From positions 1 through 9,676 of the forward strand of contig CAAGIT010000092.1 in NCBI GenBank assembly GCA_900769995.1: 9,676 nucleotides of DNA. Direction: 5' to 3'. Within the stretch, counting starts at the first letter, position 1. Each line of letters begins with the position of its first letter. Source of the stretch: an uncultured Oscillospiraceae bacterium (GTDB lineage: Bacteria; Bacillota; Clostridia; Oscillospirales; Oscillospiraceae). The translations under genes and the position numbers were made by a program. The notes beneath the pieces were generated by a model. It saw only the letters and a program-made list of their open reading frames with translations. It searched no databases and had not been told where the DNA came from. Positions 1 through 5,683 of the stretch are shown here, piece by piece.

Positions 1-30
1 CAATCCTCATATTCTCCCCCAAATTCGCTC

Positions 31-66
31 AAAACCCCAGCCTTGCCTGAAGCAAGACTGGGGTTT
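31..66 (-). terminator. Probable intrinsic terminator of nth
   Basis: An inverted repeat pairs 32-46 with 52-66, about 15 bp around a 5-nt loop. The one imperfect position (41 with 57) is a C-A mismatch in plus-strand RNA but a G-U wobble in minus-strand RNA, so the hairpin is fully paired only when read on the minus strand. It is followed on that strand by a short TTTT. It lies about 40 nt after the nth stop codon. The U-tract is short, so termination may be partial. Confidence 0.6.
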
Positions 67-78
67 CTCGACAGTCTG

Positions 79-103
79 ACGGGACGTGCAAAGCACGTCC
101 CGT
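79..103. repeat. Perfect 11-bp palindromic hairpin after nth
   Basis: Positions 79-89 pair perfectly with 93-103 around a 3-nt loop (AAA on the plus strand, TTT on the minus strand). The core GGGACGTGC...GCACGTCCC resembles the GGGACGGG...CCCGTCCC repeats found at 1504-1526 and 1594-1618, but the flanking GTAG is missing. There is no T-run on the minus side, so alone it is unlikely to be a terminator. It may be a diverged repeat copy or protect the 3' end of the nth transcript. Confidence 0.45.
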
Positions 104-107
104 TTCA

Positions 108-731
108 TTATTCGCCTTTCCAATCCCTGCAGAACGGCCGCAGCGGACATTCGCCGCAGCGCGGATTGCGCGCGGTGCACAGGTCGCGTCCGAACAGCAC
201 GATCCGATGGCAGAAATCCGAGCTTTCCTCCGGCGGCAAAATCGCACGGAGCTGCTGCTCGACCTTTTCCGGCTCCTTGCCCTTTGCCAAGCCCAAGCGG
301 TTGGTAATGCGGATGCAGTGGGTATCGCAGACCACCGCCGGCTGACCGTAGAGATCGCCGAGGAGCAGATTCGCGGTTTTCCGTCCGACACCGGGCAGCT
401 TTAGCAGCGCCTCCATCGAATCGGGCACCCTGCCGCCGTGCTCGTCGCGCAAAATCTGACACGCCTGCACAATATCCTTCGCCTTTTGGCGGTAAAAACC
501 GCAGGAATGGACATAGCGCTCGACCTCCGCGATGTCCGCATCGGCAAAGGCATCGAGGGTCGGAAACCGCTCGAACAGCGCCGGCGTAATGAGGTTCACG
601 CGGGCATCCGTACACTGCGCCGACAGCCGCACCGCGATCATCAGCTCATAGTCCTTCTCATATTGCAGCGCGCAGAGCGCATCGGGATAGCGCTCCTTCA
701 AAACCGAAATGATCTCCGAAACAGAATTCAT
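108..731 (-). CDS. nth: Endonuclease III (DNA glycosylase/AP lyase)
   Basis: The 207-residue product is a full-length Nth-type bifunctional glycosylase that removes oxidised pyrimidines and cuts the abasic strand in base excision repair. The helix-hairpin-helix LPGVGRKTAN is at 112-121, with the catalytic lysine at K118 and the catalytic aspartate at D136 in CDTHC. A 4Fe-4S cluster motif C-X6-C-X2-C-X5-C is at C185, C192, C195 and C201. The open frame runs far upstream into the ung region, but ATG at 729-731 is the start because AAAGGCGGTGA lies just ahead and the family begins here. A TATAAT box precedes it at 753-758. It diverges from ung, another base excision repair glycosylase, across an 86-nt gap. 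Identification is very secure. Confidence 0.96.
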   Translation of the reverse strand: MNSVSEIISVLKERYPDALCALQYEKDYELMIAVRLSAQCTDARVNLITPALFERFPTLDAFADADIAEVERYVHSCGFYRQKAKDIVQACQILRDEHGGRVPDSMEALLKLPGVGRKTANLLLGDLYGQPAVVCDTHCIRITNRLGLAKGKEPEKVEQQLRAILPPEESSDFCHRIVLFGRDLCTARNPRCGECPLRPFCRDWKGE

Positions 732-752
732 AAATTCACCGCCTTTGGGACG

Positions 753-781
753 ATTATAGCACAAAAATTCCGAAATAGAAA
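753..781 (-). promoter_or_regulatory. nth promoter with extended -10
   Basis: On the minus strand a perfect TATAAT (753-758) is preceded by TGC (759-761), giving an extended -10. A weak -35 candidate, TTTCTA (776-781), lies 17 nt further upstream. Predicted transcription starts near 746, giving a leader of about 15 nt that contains the Shine-Dalgarno sequence of nth. The -35 abuts that of the divergent ung promoter. Confidence 0.7.
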
Positions 782-809
782 TTGCCTTTTCGACGAAATC
801 TGCTATAAT
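782..809 (+). promoter_or_regulatory. ung promoter with extended -10
   Basis: On the plus strand TTGCCT (782-787, four of six consensus bases) is followed after 16 nt by TGC-TATAAT, with the hexamer at 804-809. The predicted start of transcription is around 815-818, which is almost at the first codons of ung, so the mRNA would have little or no leader. Confidence 0.75.
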
Positions 810-820
810 TTGAATCGGTG

Positions 821-1495
821 ATGAAAATGGATGACACATTGGGCGCATGGCAGACGCTTTTGGACAAGGAATGCTCTGCGCCGTATTTTGAAGCGCTGCT
901 TGCACGCGTGGCAGCCGCACGCACGCAGACCGAGGTCTACCCGCCGGCAGACCGGACGTTTTTTGCCCTGCAGGCAACGCCGCCGGAGGCCGTCCGCGCG
1001 GTGATTTTGGGGCAGGACCCCTATCACGAGCCGCAGCAGGCGATGGGCTTGGCGTTTTCGGTCGCACGGGGCGTCAGGCTGCCGCCGTCGCTGCGCAATA
1101 TCTATACCGAATTGGAAAACGACCTCGGAATTGAACTTCCGCAGCATGGCGATTTAACTGCATGGGCAGAACGGGGCGTGCTGCTGCTGAACACGGTTTT
1201 GAGCGTGGAGCGCGGCAAAGCCAACAGCCACGCCCAATGGGGCTGGCAGCGGTTTACCGATGCCGTATTAGCCGCGACAAACCGGCTTCCGCAGCCGATT
1301 GCCTTCGTCCTCTGGGGTGCGCAGGCGCAGAAAAAAGCCGCGCTGATCGACACGGCCGCGCCCCGTCTGATGCTCTCCGCACCGCATCCAAGCCCACTGT
1401 CGTCCTATCGGGGCTTTTTTGGCAGCCGACCCTTTTCGCAGATCAACGCTTTTCTCGCCGCCCACAGCGAAGCGCCAATCGACTGGACGCTTTGA
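821..1495 (+). CDS. ung: Uracil-DNA glycosylase, family 1
   Basis: The protein excises uracil from DNA as the first step of base excision repair. It is full length (about 222-225 residues depending on the start) and collinear with Bacillus-type Ung. Counting from GTG at 818, it has the water-activating loop GQDPYH at 65-70 with catalytic D67, LLLNTVL with the uracil-binding asparagine N125, and the DNA-intercalation loop HPSPLS at 190-195. The ending APIDW is typical of the family. Three in-frame starts are possible: GTG 818, ATG 821 and ATG 827. No good Shine-Dalgarno precedes 818 or 821; a weak GGTGA lies 5 nt before 827. The promoter is so close that translation may be leaderless. A repeat cluster begins only 8 nt after the stop. 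Confidence 0.96.
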   Translation: MKMDDTLGAWQTLLDKECSAPYFEALLARVAAARTQTEVYPPADRTFFALQATPPEAVRAVILGQDPYHEPQQAMGLAFSVARGVRLPPSLRNIYTELENDLGIELPQHGDLTAWAERGVLLLNTVLSVERGKANSHAQWGWQRFTDAVLAATNRLPQPIAFVLWGAQAQKKAALIDTAAPRLMLSAPHPSPLSSYRGFFGSRPFSQINAFLAAHSEAPIDWTL

Positions 1496-1503
1496 TCGTT
1501 TTT

Positions 1504-1526
1504 GGGACGGGAAACCCGTCCCCTAC
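1504..1526 (-). repeat. REP-like GTAG palindrome, single copy (GGGACGGG type)
   Basis: Read on the minus strand it starts with GTAG (1523-1526) followed by a hairpin: GGGACGGG (1504-1511) pairs with CCCGTCCC (1515-1522) around a 3-nt loop. It lies 8 nt after the ung stop. It has no partner at REPIN distance. The same element occurs almost unchanged at 1594-1618. Confidence 0.75.
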
Positions 1527-1556
1527 GGTGAAATGCGGAAAACATGGTTCGAAATC

Positions 1557-1618
1557 GTAGGGGCGGCTATCAGCCGCCTCGGACGGCCGGTTTTTGGGAC
1601 GGGAAACCCGTCCCCTAC
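1557..1618. repeat. REPIN-like inverted pair 1 (62 bp)
   Basis: GTAG at 1557-1560 leads into a GGCGGCT/AGCCGCC hairpin (1562-1578, loop ATC). In the opposite orientation a GGGACGGG/CCCGTCCC hairpin ends in CTAC at 1615-1618. Both ends therefore carry an outward GTAG foot. This is the layout of two REP elements in inverted orientation. The two halves use different stem sequences. Confidence 0.75.
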
Positions 1619-1663
1619 GATGAAAACGTGGTTCGACCAGGGGATAAAAAACGCGGTTTTTCT

Positions 1664-1729
1664 GTAGGGGCGGATATTATCCGCCTCTTGATAATTTCCA
1701 AATTTGAGACGGCTGATAGCCGCCCCTAC
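1664..1729. repeat. REPIN-like inverted pair 2 (66 bp)
   Basis: GTAG at 1664-1667 is followed by a GGCGGAT/ATCCGCC hairpin (1669-1685). The opposite-facing half ends in CTAC at 1726-1729 and carries the GGCGGCT-type stem, with one position that is a G-U wobble. Relative to pair 1 the first stem has changed C to A and G to T on opposite arms, so base pairing is kept. Confidence 0.75.
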
Positions 1730-1765
1730 AGCCACGATCATATGGGAAACCATCGAAATCACGCC

Positions 1766-1788
1766 GTAGGGGAGGTGTTTTGCCTCCC
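1766..1788 (+). repeat. REP-like GTAG palindrome, single copy (GGGAGG type)
   Basis: GTAG at 1766-1769 is followed by GGGAGG (1770-1775) pairing with CCTCCC (1783-1788) around a 7-nt loop. It is a third stem type on the same GTAGGGG foot. No inverted partner is found nearby. Confidence 0.6.
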
Positions 1789-1820
1789 GCAGCGTGCCGA
1801 AAGGTTTTTCGACAAGCGAA

Positions 1821-1858
1821 CGCACCCGACAGATGTTGACTGTCGGGTGCGTTTTTTT
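1821..1858 (+). terminator. Strong intrinsic terminator, plus strand
   Basis: A perfect 12-bp stem (1821-1832 with 1840-1851) around a 7-nt loop is followed by seven T residues (1852-1858). There is no T-run on the minus side, so it serves plus-strand transcription. The only plus-strand gene upstream is ung, whose stop is about 325 nt away. The repeat cluster occupies the space between. No other gene is seen in 1496-1903. Confidence 0.85.
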
Positions 1859-1903
1859 GCGGTCGATAGCCGCTCAAAATCGATCACTTTCGCTGAAAAT
1901 CGC

Positions 1904-2344
1904 TCATGTTTCCTCGATCGCCATGATCTTATCCACACGGCGCTGGTGTCTGCCGCCGTCATAGGGCGTGTCGAGCCAAATATCGACGATCTGCAGCGCC
2001 ATAAACGGGGCAACCAGATTCTGGCCGAGCGCCATCATGTTGGTATCGTTGTGGTGACGGGTGGCAGCGGCGGCGATGGTATCGGTCAGCAGGGCGCAGC
2101 GGATGCCCTTGACCTTGTTGGCAACGATCGAAACGCCGATGCCGGTGGTGCAGATGACGATGCCGCGGTCACATTCGCCGGAGGCAACTGCCTCTGCCGC
2201 AGGACGCGCAAAATCGGGATAGTCACAGCTCTCCTTGGTATGGGTGCCGAAATCCCGCACCTCAAATCCGCGTTCGATCAAATGCTGCTTGACCAGCTCC
2301 TTCAGCTCCAGGCCGCCGTGGTCACAGGCAATGGAAATTTTCAT
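1904..2344 (-). CDS. rpiB: Ribose-5-phosphate isomerase B
   Basis: The 146-residue product belongs to the RpiB/LacAB family, cytosolic isomerases that interconvert ribose-5-phosphate and ribulose-5-phosphate (some act on allose-6-phosphate). The N-terminal ACDHGG at 6-11 holds phosphate/sugar-binding residues. The catalytic cysteine is C65 in CTTGIGVSIVANK (65-77), and H98 and N99 in RHHNDTN fit the ring-opening site. The second residue of the CxTGIG loop is threonine where family members usually have glycine. ATG at 2342-2344 has an ideal AGGAGGT at 2352-2358. It has its own promoter immediately upstream, right after the terminator of the phage-type operon. Length is normal for the family. 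It is transcribed alone and is probably a host gene, not part of the phage module. Confidence 0.95.
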   Translation of the reverse strand: MKISIACDHGGLELKELVKQHLIERGFEVRDFGTHTKESCDYPDFARPAAEAVASGECDRGIVICTTGIGVSIVANKVKGIRCALLTDTIAAAATRHHNDTNMMALGQNLVAPFMALQIVDIWLDTPYDGGRHQRRVDKIMAIEET

Positions 2345-2381
2345 CGGTAATACCTCCTAAAATCTGTTCTCTAACCTCTAT

Positions 2382-2410
2382 ATAGTAGCATAGTTTCCCC
2401 CTTGACGCAA
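2382..2410 (-). promoter_or_regulatory. rpiB promoter
   Basis: On the minus strand TTGCGT (2405-2410) and TACTAT (2382-2387) are separated by 17 nt. The -10 is preceded by TGC, an extended -10. The -35 begins only 1 nt past the T-run of the terminator at 2412-2445, so the terminator and this promoter are packed back to back. Confidence 0.65.
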
Positions 2411-2411
2411 G

Positions 2412-2445
2412 AAAAAATCCCGATTCTGCTTCCGCAAAATCGGGG
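2412..2445 (-). terminator. Terminator of the capsid operon
   Basis: On the minus strand an 11-bp stem (2434-2444 with 2419-2429, one G-U pair) closed by a GGAA tetraloop of the GNRA type is followed by six T residues (2412-2417). It begins 10 nt after the stop of the last phage-type gene and separates that operon from rpiB. Confidence 0.88.
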
Positions 2446-2454
2446 AATGCTTCG

Positions 2455-2790
2455 TTACGGTACCTCCACGAAGCGATAACGATAGGATAAATAGTTATCT
2501 TTGTCCTCCTCCGTGACGGAAAGCTCCGTCAGAAGCGCCTTATAGCTGCCCCATTCGGTCAGCGTGAGTGTGCCGGAAATGCCGTCCTGCAGCAGTGCTC
2601 CAAGCTGCTGGAGCAGCGTATGGCAGTTATCGCCGTAGAACACGCCCTCGCCCTCAAAGATACGGCCGGTCGAAGCGGTTTCATTCACAAACCAATGCCC
2701 TCCTGCAAGAACCTCAGAGGTAATCTTGCGCTGATAGCTGATTTTCAGGGTGCTTGGCTCGTTCGGCCAAGTAAAGGTGCGAAATTGCAC
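2455..2790 (-). CDS. Small tail/baseplate-like phage protein
   Basis: This 111-residue protein is the last gene of the operon. It begins with GTG at 2788-2790 behind GGAGGTG with a 7-nt spacing. The N-terminus has an FTWPNEP motif (residues 6-12). The C-terminal part (about 80-111) carries a TELSVTEE segment followed by a YLSYRYRFVE strand, a pattern I associate with small Firmicutes phage tail or baseplate proteins. I cannot assign a named family with certainty. It follows a tail-tube-like gene, which supports a tail-tip or tube-capping role. No signal peptide or membrane segment is seen. The gene is followed at once by a terminator, so any tape measure or further tail genes that normally come next are absent. 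Confidence 0.6.
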   Translation of the reverse strand: MQFRTFTWPNEPSTLKISYQRKITSEVLAGGHWFVNETASTGRIFEGEGVFYGDNCHTLLQQLGALLQDGISGTLTLTEWGSYKALLTELSVTEEDKDNYLSYRYRFVEVP

Positions 2791-2805
2791 GAAATGCCAC
2801 CTCCC

Positions 2806-3183
2806 TTATCCCATCGTCCGCGTGAGAGCAAGCAGCTCCAGCTCCTCAACACGGCTCTCTCCTGCCTCATGGACCAGGGTCAGCGAGGTCAGCTCACACT
2901 GTGTGTAGAGAATGGTTCGTGTTCCGTCGGTGTACGAAAAGGTGAACTTCTCCTTGTTTAACAGGCTCTGCAGGACATCGTCCGTCAGCTCCGGAATCAA
3001 CCGCTTCAGCTTCACAGCAAAGGTGATACAGCCGTGCCGATACTGCAGCGGGCTGTTTCGCCCCATCACCTTCACCGGCAAAAGCTCGCGCTCCATGCGC
3101 TCGGTCAGGCTGCTGACCAGTCCAAGCCGTATGCCGCTGATAGAAACCGTGAGGTTCCGCGCGGTCTTGTAGGTTACCTCCAT
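2806..3183 (-). CDS. Tail-tube-like phage protein
   Basis: This 125-residue protein looks beta-rich. A VKVMGRNSPLQYRHG segment (about residues 37-51) is followed by alternating strands and a C-terminal EELELLALTR strand. That order resembles short myophage tail-tube proteins of the PBSX XkdM type, but the match is from memory and weak. It is shorter than usual tube proteins. Translation starts at ATG 3181-3183, overlapping the upstream stop by one base (TGATG), with GGAGGTGA 8 nt ahead. It sits directly after a tail-terminator-like gene, the usual place for a tube gene. It could instead be another neck protein. Confidence 0.55.
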   Translation of the reverse strand: MEVTYKTARNLTVSISGIRLGLVSSLTERMERELLPVKVMGRNSPLQYRHGCITFAVKLKRLIPELTDDVLQSLLNKEKFTFSYTDGTRTILYTQCELTSLTLVHEAGESRVEELELLALTRTMG

Positions 3184-3599
3184 CAGGTCACCTCCGCTTC
3201 CTGTATCACGCGCACACGCATCCGCAGCGTGCAGCGGAAGCAGTCCGCCACCGGATCATATGCCACCGCACCCACCTGAAGCTGCTTTGTAAGCTGCGCC
3301 GTTTGCAGCACGGCGATGACCCGTTCGAGATAGGCCGGACAATTTGACCCGCTGCTGCCGTAGGGAAAATAACATTCCAGCCGCACAACATAGGTCGTCT
3401 GCCTGCCAAAATGCTCCACCTTGTCCGTGTCGGTATAGAGATAGTCCCCCAGCAGGGTCGAAAGCTGCTCGATCTCCTCGGCATAAACCGCGAGCATCGG
3501 CTCCTCCAGACGTGGGAGCTTCGGCAGAGAAAACGCCTCTGTCGTATGCAGACCGGCATCATTCAGCACCGTGCAGATCTCAGAAACTACGTTGCCCAC
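3183..3599 (-). CDS. Tail-terminator/head-tail joining-like protein
   Basis: The 138-residue product lies where lambdoid and SPP1-like phages encode the tail terminator or tail-completion protein (third gene after the capsid). It has an N-terminal helix, central strands (TTYVVRLECYF) and a C-terminal strand RCTLRMRVRVI, an alpha-beta layout compatible with that family. The function rests mainly on position and size. The start is GTG at 3597-3599, 13 nt inside the preceding gene, with a very strong GGAGGAGGTG at 3608-3617. Its stop overlaps the next ATG by one base. It would join the neck to the tail tube, so its presence implies that some tail is attached. Confidence 0.6.
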   Translation of the reverse strand: MGNVVSEICTVLNDAGLHTTEAFSLPKLPRLEEPMLAVYAEEIEQLSTLLGDYLYTDTDKVEHFGRQTTYVVRLECYFPYGSSGSNCPAYLERVIAVLQTAQLTKQLQVGAVAYDPVADCFRCTLRMRVRVIQEAEVT

Positions 3600-3925
3600 G
3601 GATCAGCACCTCCTCCCTCCACGCACAGGCCCCAGTAATAGAGCGTCTGATCGCGGAACCGAATGGCATCGACGCGGCGGATAAAGAAGCTGCGATCCTC
3701 CACGCGCAGCACGTCCTCCGCCTTTACACCGCAGTCGGCATCCCCGATAAACAGGTATTGACCGCGGAGGATCTCACCGCCGGCGGGGATCATGCGCTCC
3801 ATGTTCTGCCAGCTTTTGGACGTCACAAGCTGCAAAAACGCGTGGATCGTGCGGCTGCCGTCGCCGGAGATGACCTCCATCTCCGAGCCGTAGCGTTCGA
3901 TCAGGCGGCGGATCATTCCTTTCAT
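3587..3925 (-). CDS. Head-completion/stopper-like protein
   Basis: The 112-residue protein matches the small beta-barrel stopper proteins of the phage neck (SPP1 gp16-like) in size, position and pattern. A helical start (IRRLIERYG) is followed by strands including EILRGQYLFIGD, a conserved-looking DVLRVEDRSFFIRRVD and YYWGLCV. Stoppers close the portal channel and connect to the tail. A longer frame opens at 3964, but ATG at 3923-3925 is preferred because it forms an ATGA overlap with the upstream stop, typical of translational coupling, and has GGGTGGTG upstream. Family call is by pattern and gene order, not by a diagnostic residue. Confidence 0.65.
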   Translation of the reverse strand: MKGMIRRLIERYGSEMEVISGDGSRTIHAFLQLVTSKSWQNMERMIPAGGEILRGQYLFIGDADCGVKAEDVLRVEDRSFFIRRVDAIRFRDQTLYYWGLCVEGGGADPWAT

Positions 3926-4278
3926 GACACCACCCCGACAAAGGCAGAGCCGTAGTCGCACCACGGCGCAAGCAACTGCTTGACGATCAAGGAAAGCTGA
4001 TCCTGCCGGCTGTCGAAGTGCAGAGAGAGCGTGCCCGCATCAAAGGAGGCAAGCCCGACCTCACCGTCTTCAAACGACCGCAGCATCGACAGCGCCAGCA
4101 GCGCGGCAGCAATGGTGAAGTTCTCCCTGCAATCCTCGTACGTCAAGCCCTGCCGCAGCCGGCTCGACAGGATCGCCACAGCGCAGGTGCAAAAATCCCG
4201 CAGGCGGTGTTCCGTTTGCTGGTCAGGGTTGCCGTACAGGTCGCTTGCGACCATTAAAACAAGCTGATGGATCGTCAT
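3922..4278 (-). CDS. Head-tail connector/adaptor-like protein
   Basis: This 118-residue, mostly helical protein directly follows the major capsid gene. That is the place of the gp6/gp15-type adaptor that binds the portal ring in HK97- and SPP1-like phages. The frame stays open upstream into the capsid gene, but ATG at 4276-4278 lies one base after the capsid stop and gives the normal adaptor length. A modest AAAGGTG lies 13 nt upstream, inside the capsid gene, so re-initiation by ribosomes finishing capsid synthesis is likely. Predicted helices cover about 3-35, 48-66 and 95-105. Assignment is by position, size and helical character. Confidence 0.62.
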   Translation of the reverse strand: MTIHQLVLMVASDLYGNPDQQTEHRLRDFCTCAVAILSSRLRQGLTYEDCRENFTIAAALLALSMLRSFEDGEVGLASFDAGTLSLHFDSRQDQLSLIVKQLLAPWCDYGSAFVGVVS

Positions 4279-4279
4279 G

Positions 4280-5305
4280 TTAGATATGCAGCACCTTTGC
4301 GGCGTCGTCGCAGATCTTGCTGAAGCCGCTGATGCAGGTAATGGCGGCGCGTTCGAGCTGACGGTCGATGAGCTTGTCATACTCGACGCTGATGTCGCCA
4401 GCCTGCACCATTTCCAGGGCATAGCGGCGGTCGAGCGCAAGGATGTTGCCGTTGGTCATCGCAGAGGTGCACAGCAGCTCCGCACCGAGCGGAGAGGTGA
4501 GCTTGCCGGTGCCCTGGAAGTTCAGACCGGTGAGGGGATTCTGGAATTCGGGAAGCTGCAGAAGCTTGACCATCGTGGCAGGATTGACGACCAGGGTGTT
4601 CATCTCGTAGGGATGGAACTGCGACCAGAATTCGACCAACTGCTGGTAGGTCAGCGTGCCGGAGGTGCCGGAGATGGGCGCGGTGCCGACGGTGAATTTC
4701 TCGGCAGCCGCACCGGAAGCACCGCCGCTGATGAGGTTGTTCACGGCATCGGCAAGCTGCGACGTGCCGATATACGCACCGATCTGGCGCAGCATGACGG
4801 AGAACAGGTCGAGCTTCTGGAAGCGCAGAGCTTCATAGGAGGCGACCAGCATTCTGCCGTACTTCTGCAGCGGGATCAGGCGTTCGCTGGTGCGGATGGT
4901 GGTGGCGGGGATGGCAGAGCCCTCCACGACGTTCGCCAGGACCTTATCCTTCTCCTCGGGGACGGAGTAGATGCTGCGGTAGTCCATGGCATCGATGTTG
5001 GTCACCGTTGCAAGCAGGGACGGGAGCTGATTGGCCTCCTCGATGCCCTGACGGACAACACGGGAGATAAATTCGGGGAACAGCACCGCAGATTCGAAGG
5101 TGGAGAAGAATTTTTCCACCGCATCGGAGCCTGCACCCTTGACGCGGATACCGAAGCGCTTGAGCTGGCGCTGGAAGGCATCGGTGCCCTCAAGCGCGGT
5201 GCCGCGATAGGCCTCAGAGGGGTCGAGGGCTTCGAGCACCTGCGAGAAGGACTTGTTGCCCTCATGGTACATACCCTTTTCCAGACGGATCGTTTCAAAA
5301 GACAT
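4280..5305 (-). CDS. Major capsid protein (HK97-fold type)
   Basis: The 341-residue protein is the building block of the icosahedral shell. The N-terminal 70 residues are charged and helical, followed by VLFPEFISRVVRQGIEE (74-90), a long-spine-helix-type region. The segment LIPLQKYGRMLVASYEAL (143-160) leads into the core. A flexible Gly/Ser/Ala-rich stretch (193-217) sits mid-protein, and the C-terminal A-domain-like part (about 237-330) contains LVVNPATM and the conserved-looking ALDRRYALEMVQAGD...DRQLERAAI. It has the strongest kind of ribosome site (TAAGGAGGT, 5314-5322), suiting a protein needed in hundreds of copies. Any N-terminal processing by the upstream protease is unknown. I judge it HK97-type from overall pattern and context. 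Confidence 0.85.
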   Translation of the reverse strand: MSFETIRLEKGMYHEGNKSFSQVLEALDPSEAYRGTALEGTDAFQRQLKRFGIRVKGAGSDAVEKFFSTFESAVLFPEFISRVVRQGIEEANQLPSLLATVTNIDAMDYRSIYSVPEEKDKVLANVVEGSAIPATTIRTSERLIPLQKYGRMLVASYEALRFQKLDLFSVMLRQIGAYIGTSQLADAVNNLISGGASGAAAEKFTVGTAPISGTSGTLTYQQLVEFWSQFHPYEMNTLVVNPATMVKLLQLPEFQNPLTGLNFQGTGKLTSPLGAELLCTSAMTNGNILALDRRYALEMVQAGDISVEYDKLIDRQLERAAITCISGFSKICDDAAKVLHI

Positions 5306-5325
5306 AATTTGACCTCCTTAAAAAA

Positions 5326-5667
5326 TCAGAGCAGGAACGTGACGGTTTTTGCAAGCTCATCGACCGTGGTGACCCAGTGACAGACTCCGTCTGCGGAAGC
5401 TTTGACGGAGTTCTGGTCATGGGCAGTAAGGGCTGTCCAGCCGACGGACGGCGCAGTGCCGCTGTAAGGGACGGTGACAAAGCCGCGGTACACGACCGTG
5501 GCAAGGCCGTTGCGGACCTTCTGGACGACGCCGAAAAACTCGTCATCGGCGACGCAGTAGGCGAGTATATCTTCCAGAGCGGGATAGCAGAGCATTCCCT
5601 CTGCCAGTTGGCTGTTGCAGCGCATCGTCAAGGTTTCCTGTCCGATCCCCTGATAAGAAATGTTCAT
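5326..5667 (-). CDS. Putative capsid decoration protein
   Basis: This 113-residue protein lies between the protease/scaffold gene and the major capsid gene, exactly where lambda encodes decoration protein D. It opens with SYQGIGQETLTM, then a central FFGVVQKVRNGLATVVYRGFVTVPYSG (about 44-70), a strand-rich part like small head-decoration or DUF2190-like proteins. It ends shortly after a WVTTVDELAKTVTFLL strand. It would bind and stabilise the expanded shell. A clear GGAGGT precedes the ATG at 5665-5667 and a strong ribosome site for the capsid gene overlaps its end region. I do not recognise a definite family; location and size are the main evidence. Confidence 0.62.
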   Translation of the reverse strand: MNISYQGIGQETLTMRCNSQLAEGMLCYPALEDILAYCVADDEFFGVVQKVRNGLATVVYRGFVTVPYSGTAPSVGWTALTAHDQNSVKASADGVCHWVTTVDELAKTVTFLL

Positions 5668-5683
5668 AAAAATACCTCCATAG

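Noticed and set aside
7..615. A 202-codon minus-strand frame overlapping nth
   Set aside because: It is an out-of-frame shadow of nth with Arg/Gly/Ala-rich composition and no domain.
732..1067. N-terminal extension of the nth frame into ung
   Set aside because: The extra sequence is antisense to ung, crosses the nth promoter, and is absent from Nth proteins. The ATG at 731 has a good ribosome site.
1504..1788. CRISPR array
   Set aside because: Repeats differ in stem sequence and orientation, spacing is irregular, and there are no cas genes.
1544..2350. A 268-codon plus-strand open frame across the repeats and rpiB
   Set aside because: It runs through the palindromic repeats, through the terminator at 1821-1858 and antisense to rpiB. 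Its peptide is translated repeat, without family resemblance.
4277..5380. A 367-codon plus-strand open frame opposite the major capsid gene
   Set aside because: It is an antisense shadow caused by GC-rich codons. It lacks a ribosome site and a recognisable protein pattern, while the minus strand encodes a clear capsid protein with an ideal ribosome site.
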